From: Sabellastarte sp. h YS-2021
Lineage: Eukaryota; Annelida; Polychaeta; Sabellida; Sabellidae
DNA length: 64,000 nucleotides
Reading direction: 5' to 3'
Assembly: GCA_964017235.1 (NCBI GenBank)
Contig: OZ024928.1
Coordinates: 1,240,001-1,304,000, forward strand
Made by a program: the position numbers and the translations under genes. Position 1 is the stretch's first letter. The number at the start of each line of letters is the position of its first letter. Positions 20,932 to 33,822 of this stretch are shown here, piece by piece. The notes beneath the pieces are model-generated. The model ran no database searches. It saw nothing but the letters and a program-made list of their open reading frames with translations, and had not been told where the DNA came from.

Positions 20932-22414
20932 GCAGAAGCCAGGGGATGGCTGAGTGGAAGCCAAAGGATGCCTGAGTTGAAATCAGGTTGTGATACAAGA
21001 TATGTGTATAACATCAAGAAAAAAGGCATGAAATGGTCTGATCAAAAGAAGACTGAAAACATTAAGACCAGAACATTGAAATCTGGCAGGCATCCTGAAT
21101 TGTTGTCTTCATTTTTCGGGAAATTTGCAAATTATATAGCTTTAGTATGTTAAATATGTTATCTAAGTGTTACTGCAAATATCAGTACTGCATGTAATGT
21201 AGAATGGGAAACACACATTGTGAGAAGTTGTGTAACATGAAGAAGACACTTCCAAGAATCGCTGATTTTATTTCAATATCGTGTGCTTCCACAGACTTTT
21301 GGTTTTTGAGGATTATTTGAAGTATTTGTAAAGTTTTGGACAGTTGGACAATCTGCTGTAATGTGAACACGTGTGTTTGATTAAATCACGGAATATGTGT
21401 GTACACATAGCTGTATTGTGTATAGCGTGCATATTGCACCTATTTAATGTGTATACATTGTGTAGATTGTGTATACTCTGTATATTGTGGGTATTGCACC
21501 TGTATAAGACTATGTTCACACTTTGCTGCAGTCTGTGATAAGACTGCTAGCTCTGTCTGCCTCAGCATTTATTCTTCTCTTACTGTGTGGCTTTCAATGT
21601 GAGAGTGTTAGAATGTCTCCTTTGTGTCAGTTCATATACTTGTATATATTTGAGGTTTTGTACGAGACTTTTTACACTTGGTGTGTTGAGCCAGTGTACT
21701 GTTTGTCCATGCGATATCCGTGCTGACAACATGTGACTTGCTACACAGAGAGTCAAAATATACTGTACTAACGTCACAGCAGACAACTCGTGTACACAAT
21801 GTTTTACGCCTCTCTAGCAACACAGCTTGTAAAACATTCTGGATCATTACAGTTCTTATGAATTAATGTGTTTTACTTACAAATAATGAGACTTGATATG
21901 CCGTAGATTATTTCTGTATAATGTACTCTGATAATGACATGCTTTGATTCTGTCTGTTAATGTGTATCGCTCACTTACGGCTTTTGTGATGTTTGTAAAA
22001 AACTATTTCCCAAACTTATTTTATTGCATATAGTATTCTTAAGTTAGTATTTTATCTTGATTTATTTTATTCCTGTATGAAGAGTCGCGTGTATGTGACT
22101 GTTTTAGTGCTTTTGACCATGGTTGTGTAACTTGTGTACGGGACTTAAGTATTATCAGGTCTTAGGTTCAAACCCTCCCTGCATGTTGTCACTGGGTCAG
22201 TGGAACAGTGTAGGTATGTGAGAGGGTCTGTCCCCTGTGGTGTTGGTGGTGTTTTAGATGTTTAAATCAAGGTGACGAGTTGACACGTCATTCTTCAGTG
22301 TGTACAGAGTGTCACTGAGTGACATGAGTGACATCACCCAGGGTCACTTTGTGTCATTTTTTGTGGTTGATGACGCTATTGCTTGTGATACAAAGAAAAT
22401 AAAAAGTGAATAAA
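20932..22414 (+). other. ATG2: Probable ATG2 3' untranslated region
   Basis: AT-rich sequence after the stop codon without recognisable coding potential. Two AATAAA hexamers at 22398-22403 and 22409-22414 are plausible polyadenylation signals, giving a 3'UTR of about 1.5 kb. The extent is inferred and transcript data would fix it. Short ORFs here have no recognisable content. Confidence 0.4.
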
Positions 22415-23080
22415 AGTATTGGAAATAATGGTTTATTGAGTGAATGTATCCAGTAAAAAGCCCATCTGAGAAGATTGTGTGACATTCAGAGCAATACTCT
22501 TCCCTGGTACAGTTTAAATACAACATTCTCAATACGAAAAACAGTGAATTTCACCTGACTGAAATCTTCATTCATACGAGTTACAAATGGATTCTTCATG
22601 AAAACAATTGACCCTAACCCTAACCTTGACTTTTAATAGGGCAACAAAGCAGTTAGTCAAATAACTGTTCAAGGCAACACTTAGTAAGCACCCATTGAAA
22701 GGGGGGGGCGCTTATTGGTTTCGCCCACTGTTTTCAGACATCCTACACCGCATTATTTATTTTATTTATTCATGTTTTCACGAGTTTGTCTGATCACCGC
22801 CGCCACTGCCGGATTATGGTCTCTCTTAAATAACTTGTTGGGCTTTCAATTTTTTTCGTTCCTTCTTATCTTTCTTTAAAATTATAGGGGCCAGAAAAAT
22901 TTTGGGGATTCCTTGTGGAGACCTTAAACTTTACTTAAGGTAACCTTAGGCATTTTCCAAAAACACCCGTCATCGCCTTTCGGAATAAAACACACACACC
23001 TATGCTATAAAATTTATCAGGAACAGTCTAGACCTAAAGCCGTAGGTCGGAAAGGATTTTCTGATCAATCGGATCATAGA
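22415..23080. other. Intergenic, no feature seen
   Basis: Mostly unique AT-rich sequence with a G run at 22700-22708. CCCTAACCCTAACC at 22612 is only two telomere-like units. No gene was seen. Confidence 0.5.
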
Positions 23081-23114
23081 TGCCTGAATGGGAGGCTTTT
23101 TATTTTCGTAATTT

Positions 23115-24002
23115 TTTAGGCAGGTTGCGTGTAACCAACCCGCCTATTGGATTGACGTGTCCGACGTCTGTCTGTCCATCTGTCCGTCCACATTTTTGTT
23201 TCCGGACTCTTAACTCAAAAACGCTTTGTCCAATCAAATTCAAACTTGACAGGGACATACATCACCATCATAGCTAGGTTCCTTTCGAAATTGGTGTAAT
23301 TCCAGCTTTTCATTTGTCCGTTTTCTGTCTGTCTATCTGTCCGTCCACATTTTCGTTTCCGGACTCTAACTCAAAAACACTTTGTCCAATCGAATTCAAA
23401 CTTGACAGGGACATACATCATCATAGCTAGGTTCATTTCGAAATTTGTATTATTCCGTCCGTTCGTTTGTCCGCTTTTTGTCCATTTGTCTGTCCGTCAA
23501 CATTTCTGTTTTCGGACTCTAACTTGAAAACGCTTTGTTCAATCGAATTCAAACTTGACAGGGAGATAGATCACCATCATAGCTAGGTAACTTTTGAAAT
23601 TGGTGTACTTCCGTCCGTTCGTTTGTCCGTTTTTTATCCGTTTGTCTGTCCATCAACATTTTTGTTTCCGGACTCTAACTCGATAACACTTTGTTCAATC
23701 GAATTCAAACTTGACAGGGAGATAGATCACCATCATAGCTAGGATCCTTTCGAATTTGGTGTAAGTCCGTCCGTTCATTTGTCCATTTGTCTGTGGCTCA
23801 ACATTTTCATTTCTGGACTCTTGCTCGAAAATGCTTTGTCCAATCTAATTCCAACTTGACAGGGAGATAGATCCTCATAGCTAGGTTGCTTTCGAAATTG
23901 GTGTACTTCCGTCTGTTCGTTTGTCCATTTTTTGTCCGTTTGTCTCTCCGTCAATATTTCCTGCGCAACCGGCCTGTTGGGGCATCTCTGACCCTCTTGT
24001 TT
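23115..24002 (+). mobile_element. Tandem-core element with CAGG(CC)GGTTGCG-type ends
   Basis: The left end is GGCAGGTTGCGTGTAACCAA. The right end is CGCAACCGGCCTGTTGGGGC then ATCTCTGACCCTCTTG. The two ends are roughly inverted, and the right end shares GGGCATCTCTGA with copy 1. The core is about five units of 150-156 bp with GGACTCTAACTCAAAAACGC, TTTGTCCAATCGAATTCAAA, CTTGACAGGGA and ATCATAGCTAGGT. Confidence 0.6.
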
Positions 24003-24419
24003 TAAAAATGGGTACTTGGTCTGTATCTCAAAAACGGTCAGGATTTCGGTGTTTTGTTGGAATAACTTATTCAGCTACTTTTTGATAATCTTTCACATGC
24101 CAAAGTTTTAGCCCTGTATCTGCAATCTTAAGGTCACCTCCATTTTGCTTAGTTTTTCACTTTTTTCGACCAAACTTGGCATATATATTAAGATTTACTA
24201 AAGGATTATCCTGACTTTATGGTGACCTTTCACTGTTAATATAATCGGAGCTATGGCCCCCCTAAAGTCATAAAATTGGAATAAAGCCGTCTGGACCCTT
24301 TCTTTTTCCATATCTAACATATATTGATATTGAAGTAGATGAAAAGAAGACTCTTACTACCTTCTGATTTAAATACTAATGATGTTATGGCCATCTTAAA
24401 CTTAAAATGTAGGGTTCTT

Positions 24420-24960
24420 CAGCCCTAAGCTCAGTTAAAGTTAAATTTTCTAAAATAAAACTTGGCACATTTATAGAGGTTGGCAGAAGGGACATTACTC
24501 ATTTTATGATTACCTTAAAGTCACAATACGAATGCAGTTATGGTCACCTTACAGTGAAAAAAAGGAAGTTTTCAGCTTCCAGCTATCTTATTGTTAAACT
24601 GACCTCAGCTAAACTTTATGCACTTATAAAGATGGCAAAAGGGACATTCCCATTTTATGATCACCTTAAAGTCCCAATATGAATGAAGTTAAGGCCACCT
24701 TGCAGTGAAGGTATGGAGCTTTTAATCTCCAGCTATTGTATTGTTCAGCTGACCACAGTTAAATTTTGCACACTTATTAAAGATGAAATAGGGACATTCT
24801 TATTTTCTTTCCACCTTGGAGTTCCAATACAAGCACAGTCATGGCCATCTTGAAGTAAAAATGAGGGTTTTCAGCTCCCAACTGACTTACTGTTCAATGA
24901 CATCAGTTCAACTTGACACATTGATTAAGGTTAAGGAAGACTTTTAATGGCCTTTTCACT
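24420..24960 (+). repeat. Degenerate ~150-bp tandem repeat
   Basis: Four decayed units with GACCTCAGCTAAACTTTATG / GACCACAGTTAAATTTTGCA, CTTATAAAGATG and GGACATTC. GAC(C)..CAG starts at 24601, 24751 and about 24899, spacing 148-150 bp. Sequence at 24003-24420 may hold still older units. Confidence 0.65.
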
Positions 24961-24999
24961 TAAAATTCCTGTATTTAAGAGACTTTGGCCAACTTAATA

Positions 25000-26280
25000 T
25001 AATAAATATATAGTTTTTGCTCCCACCTCATTTATTTTAAGACTTTTTAAAACCAAACGTGCCACAAGTATACTTAACACAAAATGTCTATTGTCTGGCA
25101 AAGCTAACCTAGTGTTTTTGAAGTTATGGCATCTTGAAAGAAAAAAAATAAGGTATTTAGCGTGCAGTGATGCGGTTATTGATATTTTGCAGCTCATCAG
25201 TGTCCATATAAAATAAAATCCCAATTTTAGGCAGATTAAAAAAATCCCACATTCTTCTGATTCCATTCTTGTGGAATTGTGTGGATATGACTTTTCCTTT
25301 TTGGGAAAAAAGCTTTAATTAATTCAGCTTTTGTTTAGCAGCAGGAGTTGTTGATCTAGCTACTTATTCACATACACTATGTAAATTGGTCAAATGTATA
25401 GATTTGACTTCTTTCAGAAGATAAGATGATTGGAAAGAACACTTTCTCAAAAACAGTTTTTCTTGTACAGTATTTTATCTCCAGCTAATTGAAAAAAAAA
25501 AATGAACGAGTTCTCTGTTTTTTCTCCTCCAACTCTGTATTTGCTTTTGTGTGATATCTATCTGGAGGAAGATTCACTCACTGATGCCCCACTGTGCTTT
25601 GTGTGTTAACATCTGTGTATTATGTAATGTGTCTGCACACTGAGTGAAAAGATTGATAAGGGACATCAAGATGTGTTCATTTCTTTTCATTTGCCTACAG
25701 TAAATCTTTTTGAGGTTAAATAATTCAAACGAGGACATTTATCTTTAGGTTCATGGAAGAAGAGCCTTGTGGAAATAATGCCTCGTCTGTTTTGAGCTTA
25801 AATAATATGTAAAAATCTTGGGCTTTCATGATATTCAGATATAGAGTCATGTGTGAATTTAAAATGTTACCAATGACATCTGACAGCATGACATACCATT
25901 ATCTTGAGCATATTTATCTTATAAAAATATTAAATAGCAATGAATTTTCAGAGACATAAAATGCCTCAAAGATATACAACATATGAATGTCCCTATCTAT
26001 AGCCAATTATAATTTACTAGAGTGTATCTTTATCATTATAAATCTAGGATAAAATATCTCCTGGAAAAAAAATTTACGATCCCAAATTTGCAGCAAAAAT
26101 GATATATTCTTTTCATAAAATATACCACTCTATGAAACACAATAAAGTTCTGCTTACAGTCTAAAACTGTAACTGTTATAGTTTTTAGATAATCCACTTT
26201 TCCATTAGATACAAAACACAGTAAAGCTTGCCTTCTCCTTACAGTCTCATACCACAACTACTACAGCTTTATAAACTCAA
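25000..26280. other. Intergenic, no feature seen
   Basis: AT-rich sequence with poly-A patches near 25140 and 25492. Short ORFs have no recognisable content. Confidence 0.5.
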
Positions 26281-26319
26281 GTCTCCATCCAGGCCGCTCG
26301 TTTTTGTTAGCAAAAACCT

Positions 26320-27310
26320 TTTTCTAGTTTCCTTATATCTCAGAAACTGTAACAGATAGAGCGATTTTGAGCAAATTTTCAACCCAAAGGGTAATAGAAG
26401 ATTATTCTGATAAAAAGGAAAAATTTAGATTTTCGGAACTTTAACTGTGAAGCTAACTGACTAATAGCTAACAAGCTATTTTAGTAGCTCTTTGGTTTCC
26501 ATGTATTTAAAGGAAAAGGAATCAAAATATTCTAACCTAATTTGGTATGGAAGATTATTGGATTAATAGCTTGCTTGGTATTGCTTTTGTGAGTCTGCAT
26601 AGCTAAGTGAGTAATAGCCATTTAGCTACTTAATTAGCTGTTTTCAGTACTACACTATAGTTTTCTGCTCAATTAAATGAAAAGTACAGGAGATATCTTA
26701 ACCAAATTTGGCACGGAGGATTAAAGGGTCCATAGATTGCTTTGTATAGCTTTGGGGGTTTTATAGCTCCATAGCAATGTTATTAATAGCTAATTTGCTA
26801 TTTTAAGTAAATATTTAGCAATTTTGTGTCACTTGGTTTCTCCTCGTTTTAAGGAAAAGTATTTAGCTATCTTTACCAAAATTGCTATGCAGGATTATTG
26901 GGTCAATACCTTGCTTGGTATTGCTATCGTTTGTTATAGCGTTATGGCTAACTGAGCACTAGCTAATTAGCTATTTTGAGTGGCAATTTGGTATCAGTGC
27001 ATTTAAAGGAAAAGAAATCAAGGTATTTGAACAAAATTAGGTATGGAAGATTATTGGGTCAATAGTTTGCTTGGTATTGCTTTTGGGAGTCATGCTCTTT
27101 AGCTAAGTGAGTAAGAGCCATTTTGCTATGCAGTTAGCTATTGCAAGTACTATTTAGTTTTCTCTTCAATTAAAGGCGATATCTTAGCCAAATTTTGGTA
27201 GGGAGGATTACAGGCTTCATAACCTGCCTGGTATAGCTTTGGGGTTTTATAGCTCCAGAACTTTGCTCTTAATAGCTAAATAGCTATTTATTTATCATTT
27301 GTATTTAGGG
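26320..27310 (+). repeat. Degenerate satellite of 'TAGCTA'-rich units
   Basis: Begins with CTTATATCTCAGAAACTGTA and CAGATAGAGCGATTTTGAGC. Irregular units follow with GGA(A)GATTA(T)TGGGTCAATAG, TTGCTTGGTATTGCTTTTG, and AATAGCTAATTAGCTATTTT. Repeats at about 26500-26640, 26690-26830, 26860-26990 and 27000-27160 alternate in two subtypes. Confidence 0.6.
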
Positions 27311-27900
27311 GACAGGGGAAGAGAGAGTGGATCCACCGGCTCCCACATTTTCTATTGCTTATAGCTCGGCAACCACTGGGCGGATTCTCTTCAAATTTAG
27401 CACATGTATGCAGTAACCCTGGTAAATTTTTTTCGAATATAGTGTCATGACATTTCAACCAATCAGAGAAGTCACATGACCAAAAACATGTTTTTGAAAG
27501 GGGTGTGCTTGTCTAGATGATAATTTAAAAAGCACTTCACCTATTGATATGAAATTCAGCAAGTGAGTTTGCTATATGGATGTCTGGAAATCATTAACTT
27601 TTGGAAGTGATGAAATACAAAATGGCCGATTTATAAACGACTAGCTAACGACACGATTTTTCTTAATGCTGAAAATGAAAAATCTTTAATATCTCGGAAA
27701 CGGTGCGAGATAGAGCAATTTCAACAAAAATTTTGACTCACAGGGTATGAACAGAGTCCACTGGCAACTTTTCCCAAAAATTTCTTTCCCACCATTTTTG
27801 GCGGCCATCTTGAATTTCTGTGTAAAACGCAAAAACAAATTTATCTTGGAAACGGTGCAAGATAGAGATTTCGACAAAATTTTTGACCCACAGGGTATCT

Positions 27901-30900
27901 CCCAGATAGCAAGATTGTGGGCCACCATTGGCTATGGGTGGCAAAATATAGCTAGTGGGCCACCACTGAGCCACTGCTGGCCCACTGACTGCATTTTTTC
28001 AAAATTTTTAAAGCATTATAAACAACTTCATAAGCAACCTCAGCTATTGTTTTCTGACATATTATTTAACACTAGTCAATGTGGAATATATTGCGTGGTC
28101 CACTGTTGGCGCACCAACTACTAAAGTCAGTGGTTGTAGCTCAGGGACCAGCCTACGCCCACTGGTGTAAAATTCTGGGAAAAATTAGATAAAATGTGCA
28201 TTTTCTTTCACTAAACATAAGTTAATGTCATTCTCATAAACATATTATTCTGTACTCCTTCATTTTGCTCAGTCAATCTTTCCTCCACTTTATGACTTTA
28301 TATATTGCTTGCCTATATATTTGCCACATTGGTCCATCAGCGGCCCACCCACTACATAAATGAGCCACTGGTGGCAAAGATTTTATTTTTAGTGAAAGTT
28401 AAAGAAAGATATCTTCACTTTTTCCATTTGATATAATTTTGTGTTTTGATGAAACCTAAAATTATCCCAAAATTATTTTTGTCTGATGCAACTATGATGC
28501 AATTATTTTTGTCTGACACATGCAACTATGATCTGTAAGAGCTATACTTAGGTAGTGGACCAATGGTGGTCCACTGGTGACTAAACCTGAAGCTCTGCTG
28601 AACAACATTTGTTTTGACAGACCTTGAAAAAATAATACCTTTGCTTAAACTCATTTGGTTCGTGTGAATTACTTATTATGTGAGTGGTTGTTTTAAATTT
28701 TATTGCACAAAAAAATTGTAAGATTTGCCACTGGTGGTCCATCAGTGGTCCACCTTCTGCCTGAATGGTACACGTACTGTTGGTCCACCGGTGGCCCACA
28801 GATGGCAAAGTAATACATCTCTGGATTAATATATATTTCTATCTTTTCTCACTCTTGTGCCACAAATTTCTTCTAAGGTTTAACACTGGCAGCCCCACCA
28901 ACTATATCAGTGGTATATGAGGTATGATCGATGGGCCATTGATGGGAATTTTCACCCGGATTTTAGACCGAATCAATAAAATCATCTGACATATATACAG
29001 AAAAGTTAACAGAAGTGAAAGATTCCCCTGTAAACAAATCACAAAACATGTACAGGTGAAAAATATGTTATTAATTCAAAAGCCTATTAATTGGGGTTGA
29101 GGTGTAGCCACCAGTGGACTACCCTTGGTCACTAGCTGCTATATGTGTGTGTGGGATGAAATATAAAGTTTCTTAAATTCAATGGAATAATTACACCTGA
29201 AACATATTCCAATCAGTGGCTGAATTACCCATGCCAACGTTGGCCCAATGAAGGCTTGCCAACCAAAACTCAGGCTGCTGAGGTTGGGTAACGGTGGGCC
29301 AATGGTGGATTTTTATTCAAAATGGCGGTGAGCAATAATAAGGGATTATGGGACACTTAGTGAAAAATGATTGATTATGGTATGTCTAAAAATCATATTT
29401 CAGTGAGCCCACAATTTTTACCCCACACCCATGGTGTCCGGATGGGCGGGCGGGCGTCCGGGCGGGCGGGCGGGTGGGCGGGTGGCAGGAAAAAAGGGTT
29501 TGTCCCGGCTGTATCTCAGAAACCGTAAGGTGTAGGAAGTTGATACTTGGTAGGGACATTGGTTAGGGGGTGTAGGTGTGCAACGTCATGGTCTGACCTT
29601 GATTTGACCTTTGACCTTGCCGTAGTGACCTTGAGTTTGAAAATCTTGTCCGGGCTATATCTCGGAAACCATAAGGTGTAGGAAGTTGATACTTGGTAGG
29701 GATATTGGTTAGGGCGTGTAGGTGTGCAACGTCATGGTGTGACCTTGATTTGACCTTTGACCTTGCCGTAGTGACCTTGACCTATAAAATCTTGTCCGGG
29801 CTATATCTCAGAAACCGTAAGGTGTAGGAAGCTAATATTTGGTAGGGACATTGGTTAGGGGGTGTAGGTGTGCAACATCACGGTCTGACCTTGATTTGAC
29901 CTTGCTGTAGTGACCTTGACCTATAAAATCTTGTCCGGGCTATATCTCGGAAACCGTAAGGTGTAGAAAGTTGATACTTGGTAGGAATATTGGTTAGGGG
30001 GTGTAGGTGTGCAACGTCATGGTCTGACCTTGATTTGACCTGTGACCTTGCCGTAGTGACCTTGACCTATAAAATCTTGTCCGGGCTATATCTCAGAAAC
30101 TGTAAGGTGTAGGAAGTTGATACTTGGTAGGGATATTGGTTAGGGGGTATAGGTGTGCAACGTCATGGTCTGACCTTGATTTGTATTTTGACCTTGCCGT
30201 AGTGACCTTGACCTATAAAATCTTGTCCGGGCTATATCTCAGAAACCGTAAGGTGTAGGAAGTTGATACTTGGTAGGGATATTGGTTAGGGGGTGTAGGT
30301 GTGCAATGTCATGGTCTGACAAGGATTTGACCTTTGACCTTGCTGTAGTGACCTTGAGTTCGAAAATCTTGTCCGGGCTATATCTCGGAAACCGCAAGGT
30401 GTAGGAAGTTGATACTTGGTAGGGACATTGGTTAGGGGGTGTAGTTGTGCAACGTCATGATCTGACCTTGATTTGACCTTTGACTTTGCTGTAGTGACCT
30501 TGACCTATAAAATCTTGTTGCACCTTTGAGTCTGTTTTTTGATGCAGATTTAGCACTGTTAAAGTCATATTAGAATTTATTAAGAATTTTACTTTCATAA
30601 CTTCCCATTGTAAGAGATAGAATTTCATCAAGTGAGCCACAGATTTTGCTCCAACACCACACATAAGCATTCATTAAATGTATTACCACTTCTGTATGCA
30701 TGATAATATTCAAACCATCTAAACCATAATTGGGCCATGCAGGTGTAGATAAAGAGTGTTGAATTTTAGTTTGCTGATTAATGCTGTTATCTTGTTATTG
30801 AATTATCTTGTTTTAGTACTTCATCTTTATACGCATTATCTTTCTTTTAAACATTATTTCTCCATTTAAACATTGTTTGGACCTTTGTATAACTGACAGT

Positions 30901-31644
30901 GCTCTGAAAGTATCCTGAAGTTTGTACTGGTACAGTACTTCTATATCTCATGGTGTTGAAAATATTTCCCTAGGCTGTGGGGTACGGGCATCTCTGATGC
31001 TATTTTTGACTATTTAACAATTTTAAACATAAAAATAACATTCTCATTATAAATTAACAAAAAAACGTTGTTTCTGAACATTATAATTCTATTATTTGAT
31101 TATGGAATATATCATCCTAAGTTACTGCTCCACCATTGTTTATATTTGGTCATGTGACTTATCAGGGATTCCCTTAACTAAAATCCACCCACAGTCTGTC
31201 AATTATTTGCTTTCTGTTAAACAATGGCCACATAACTCCATGACGCAATGTGACTGGCTGATGCTATAGTGCTAGTAAAATTTTACCAGTGGCTTGCCAA
31301 CGTCAGACCGATGTAGCATCCGCCAATCAAAAAGTCATTCGGCCAACAGTGGCTGCCAACGTCGGACCGACAGATACGCCAATGTTGGGCCAATGTCTAC
31401 GTACTATCTGGGTAGTTGGCTAATGAAGGTGATCCACTGGTGGACCAATGGAAAAGCTTATCGATGGCTGCCAACAGTGGGCCACTGATGGACCACCAGA
31501 AAACCTTATTGTTGGCTGCCAATGGTGGACCACTATCTACCAGCCGGTCACGCCAATGGCTAGCCACCAGCTACAGCCAATATTGGACCGACTGCTATGC
31601 TGCTGGTGGGCCAGTGGTGGCCCTACAGAGTCTTGCTATCTGGG
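27901..31644. mobile_element. TIR transposon CCCAGATAGC...GCTATCTGGG
   Basis: The left end is CCCAGATAGCAAGATTGTGG with GGCCACCATTGG. The right end is GGCCCTACAGAGTCTTGCTA with TCTGGG, its inverted counterpart. The flanks rejoin into a normal satellite unit (GGGTATCT + GTAGAGTGTACTGG), with CT shared at both sides, a possible 2-bp target duplication. The interior is rich in TGGCCCAC/GTGGGCCA motifs and carries a second tandem-core element (29418-31005). No transposase ORF was recognised, so it appears non-autonomous. The superfamily is unknown. Confidence 0.7.
29418..31005 (+). mobile_element. Tandem-core element (copy 2), nested
   Basis: The left end is TTTTTACCCCACACCCATGG. The right end is TAGGCTGTGGGGTACGGGCA then TCTCTGATGCTATTTTT. 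About seven 139-147 bp units with ATATCTCAGAAACCGTAAGG are followed by the same unique AT-rich segment as copy 1 (30520-30950). It is inserted inside the CCCAGATAGC transposon. Confidence 0.72.
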
Positions 31645-33822
31645 CTGTAGAGTGTACTGGCGACTTTTCACAAAATCACTTTCCTGTCACTTTTGGCGGC
31701 CATCTTGAATTTTTGCATAAAACGCAAAAACACTTATCTTTAAAATGGTGCGAGATAGGGCGATTTCAATGAAATTTTCGACCCACAGGGTACATGGAGA
31801 GTGTGCTGGCAACTTTTTTCAAAAATCGCTTCCCCACCACTTTTGGCGGCCATCTTGAATTTCTGTGTAAAGGGCCAAAATGCATTTATCTCGGAAACGG
31901 TTGGAGATTTCGACAAAATTTTGGACCTGCAGGGTATCTGCAAAGTGTACTGGCGACATTTGGAAAAATCACTTTCCTGCCATTTTCTATGGCCATCTTG
32001 AATTTCTGCGTAAAACACAAAAACACATTTATCTGGAAAACTGTTCGAAATAGAGAGATTTTGATGAAATTTATGACTTGCAGAGTATTTGCAGAGTCTA
32101 CTGGCAATTTTTTGCAAAAATTACTTTCCCGACATTTTTGTTGGCCATCTTGAATTTTTGCGTAAAACACAAAAGCGCATTTATCTCGGAAATGGTGCAA
32201 GATAGTGATTTCGACGAAATTTCTGACCTGCAGGTTATCAGCAGAGTCTGCTAGCGACTTTTCACAAAAATCACTTTCCAACCATTTTTGGCGGCCATCT
32301 TGAATTTTTACGTAAAACACAAAAGCGCATTTATCTTGAAAACGGTGTGATAGATCGATTTTGACGAAATTTTTGACCCGCACTGTTTATTTAGAGTCTA
32401 CTGGCGACTTTTCACAAAAATCACTTTCCAACCATTTTTGACGGCCATGTTGAATTTCTGTGTAAAACGCAAAGACGCATTTATTTTGGCAACGGTGCGA
32501 GATAGAGCAATTTCAATGAAAGTTTTCACCTGCAGAGTATCTGCAGAATATACTGCCAACATTTCACATTTATCTTGGAAACAGTGCGAGATAGAGCAAT
32601 TTCATTGAAAGTTTTGACCCGCAGGGTATCTGCAGAATATACTGCCAACATTTCACAAAAACAGCTTTCACCACATTTTTGGCAGCCATCTTGAATTTTT
32701 GTGTAAAATGCAAAAGTGCATTTATCTTGGAAACGGTGCAAAATAGAGCGATTTCGATGAAAATTTTGACTCGCAGGGTATATGAGTCTAGTGGCAACTT
32801 TTCCCAAAAATCGTTTTTCCGCCATTTTTGGTGGCCATCTTGAATCTCTGCAGAAAACGTGAAAATGCAATTATCTTGGAAACAGTGTGAGATAGAGCGA
32901 TTTTAATGAAATTTTTAATCCGCATGGTATCTGCAGAGTGTACAGGCGACATTTCGCAATTTTGGCTTTCCCACAATTTTTGGCGGCCATGTTGAATTTC
33001 TGCGTAAAATGCAAAAACACATTTATCTCAGGAACGGTGCGAGATCTTGAATTTTGTGTGTACAAAAATGAAAAGAAAAAATATTAATCTACTGGCAACT
33101 TTTCCCAAAAATCGCTTTCCCGCCACAAGCAATTTTGAACCCTTTGGGTACTCGAGAAGTTATATGCAGTGACTCTGAAAAATGTTGAATTTCCCGAATT
33201 TTGGTGGAAATTGAAAATGTCATTTATCTCAAAAACCCTTAGAGATAGAGTGATTTCGAGTAATGTTTGGACCCTTTGGGTACTAGAGACCTTAAATACA
33301 GTGCCTGTGAAAAAAGTTGAATTTCCAGAATTTTGTCCGCCATCTTGAATTTTGGCAGAAATTGAAAATGTCATTTATCTCAAAAACCCTTACAGACAGA
33401 GTGATTTTGAGCAATGTTTGGACCCTTTGGGTACTAGAGACCTTAGATATAGTGCCTGTGAAAAAAGTTGAATTTTCAGAATTTTGTCCGCCATCTTGAA
33501 TTTTGGCGGAAATGGAAAATGTCGTTTATCTCAAAAGCTGTAAGGGATAGATCAATTTCAAGCTAATTTTTGATCATTTGGATACTAGAGATCTTTGGTA
33601 TATTGCCTCTGAAAAATGTCAAATTTCGAACACCGTCTTCAATTTTATCGGAAATTGAAAATGTTGGTTATCTCAAAAACCTTTAGAGACACAGTGATTT
33701 TGAGCAAATTTTGAACCAATGCAAAAAGGCATAAAACTGAAATAATTTACATGTATACTGATAAATATTTAACCATCGTTGATATATTTTACAAATGAAA
33801 TGGGGTCTTGTAAAACTACTGT

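Larger units (their letters stand above)
27665..33760 (+). repeat. ~150-bp satellite array, interrupted by a transposon
   Basis: Units contain TTATCTCGGAAACGGTGCGA, GATAGAGCGATTTC, ATTTTTGACCCGCAGGGTAT, CTACTGGCAACTTTTC and TTTTGGCGGCCATCTTGAAT. One and a half units lie at 27665-27900 and about 14 more at 31645-33760. The 27901-31644 block between them is an inserted transposon. The last units (33150-33760) belong to a related subtype with CATTTATCTCAAAAACCCTT. Many ORFs cross the units but are repeat artefacts. Confidence 0.85.

Noticed and set aside
22610-22625. CCCTAACCCTAACC, a telomere-like repeat
   Set aside because: Only two units; too short to call an interstitial telomere.
31740-33065. 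Several overlapping ORFs of 60-165 aa in the 31-33 kb satellite
   Set aside because: All are frames through about 150-bp units; their repeats follow the DNA period.
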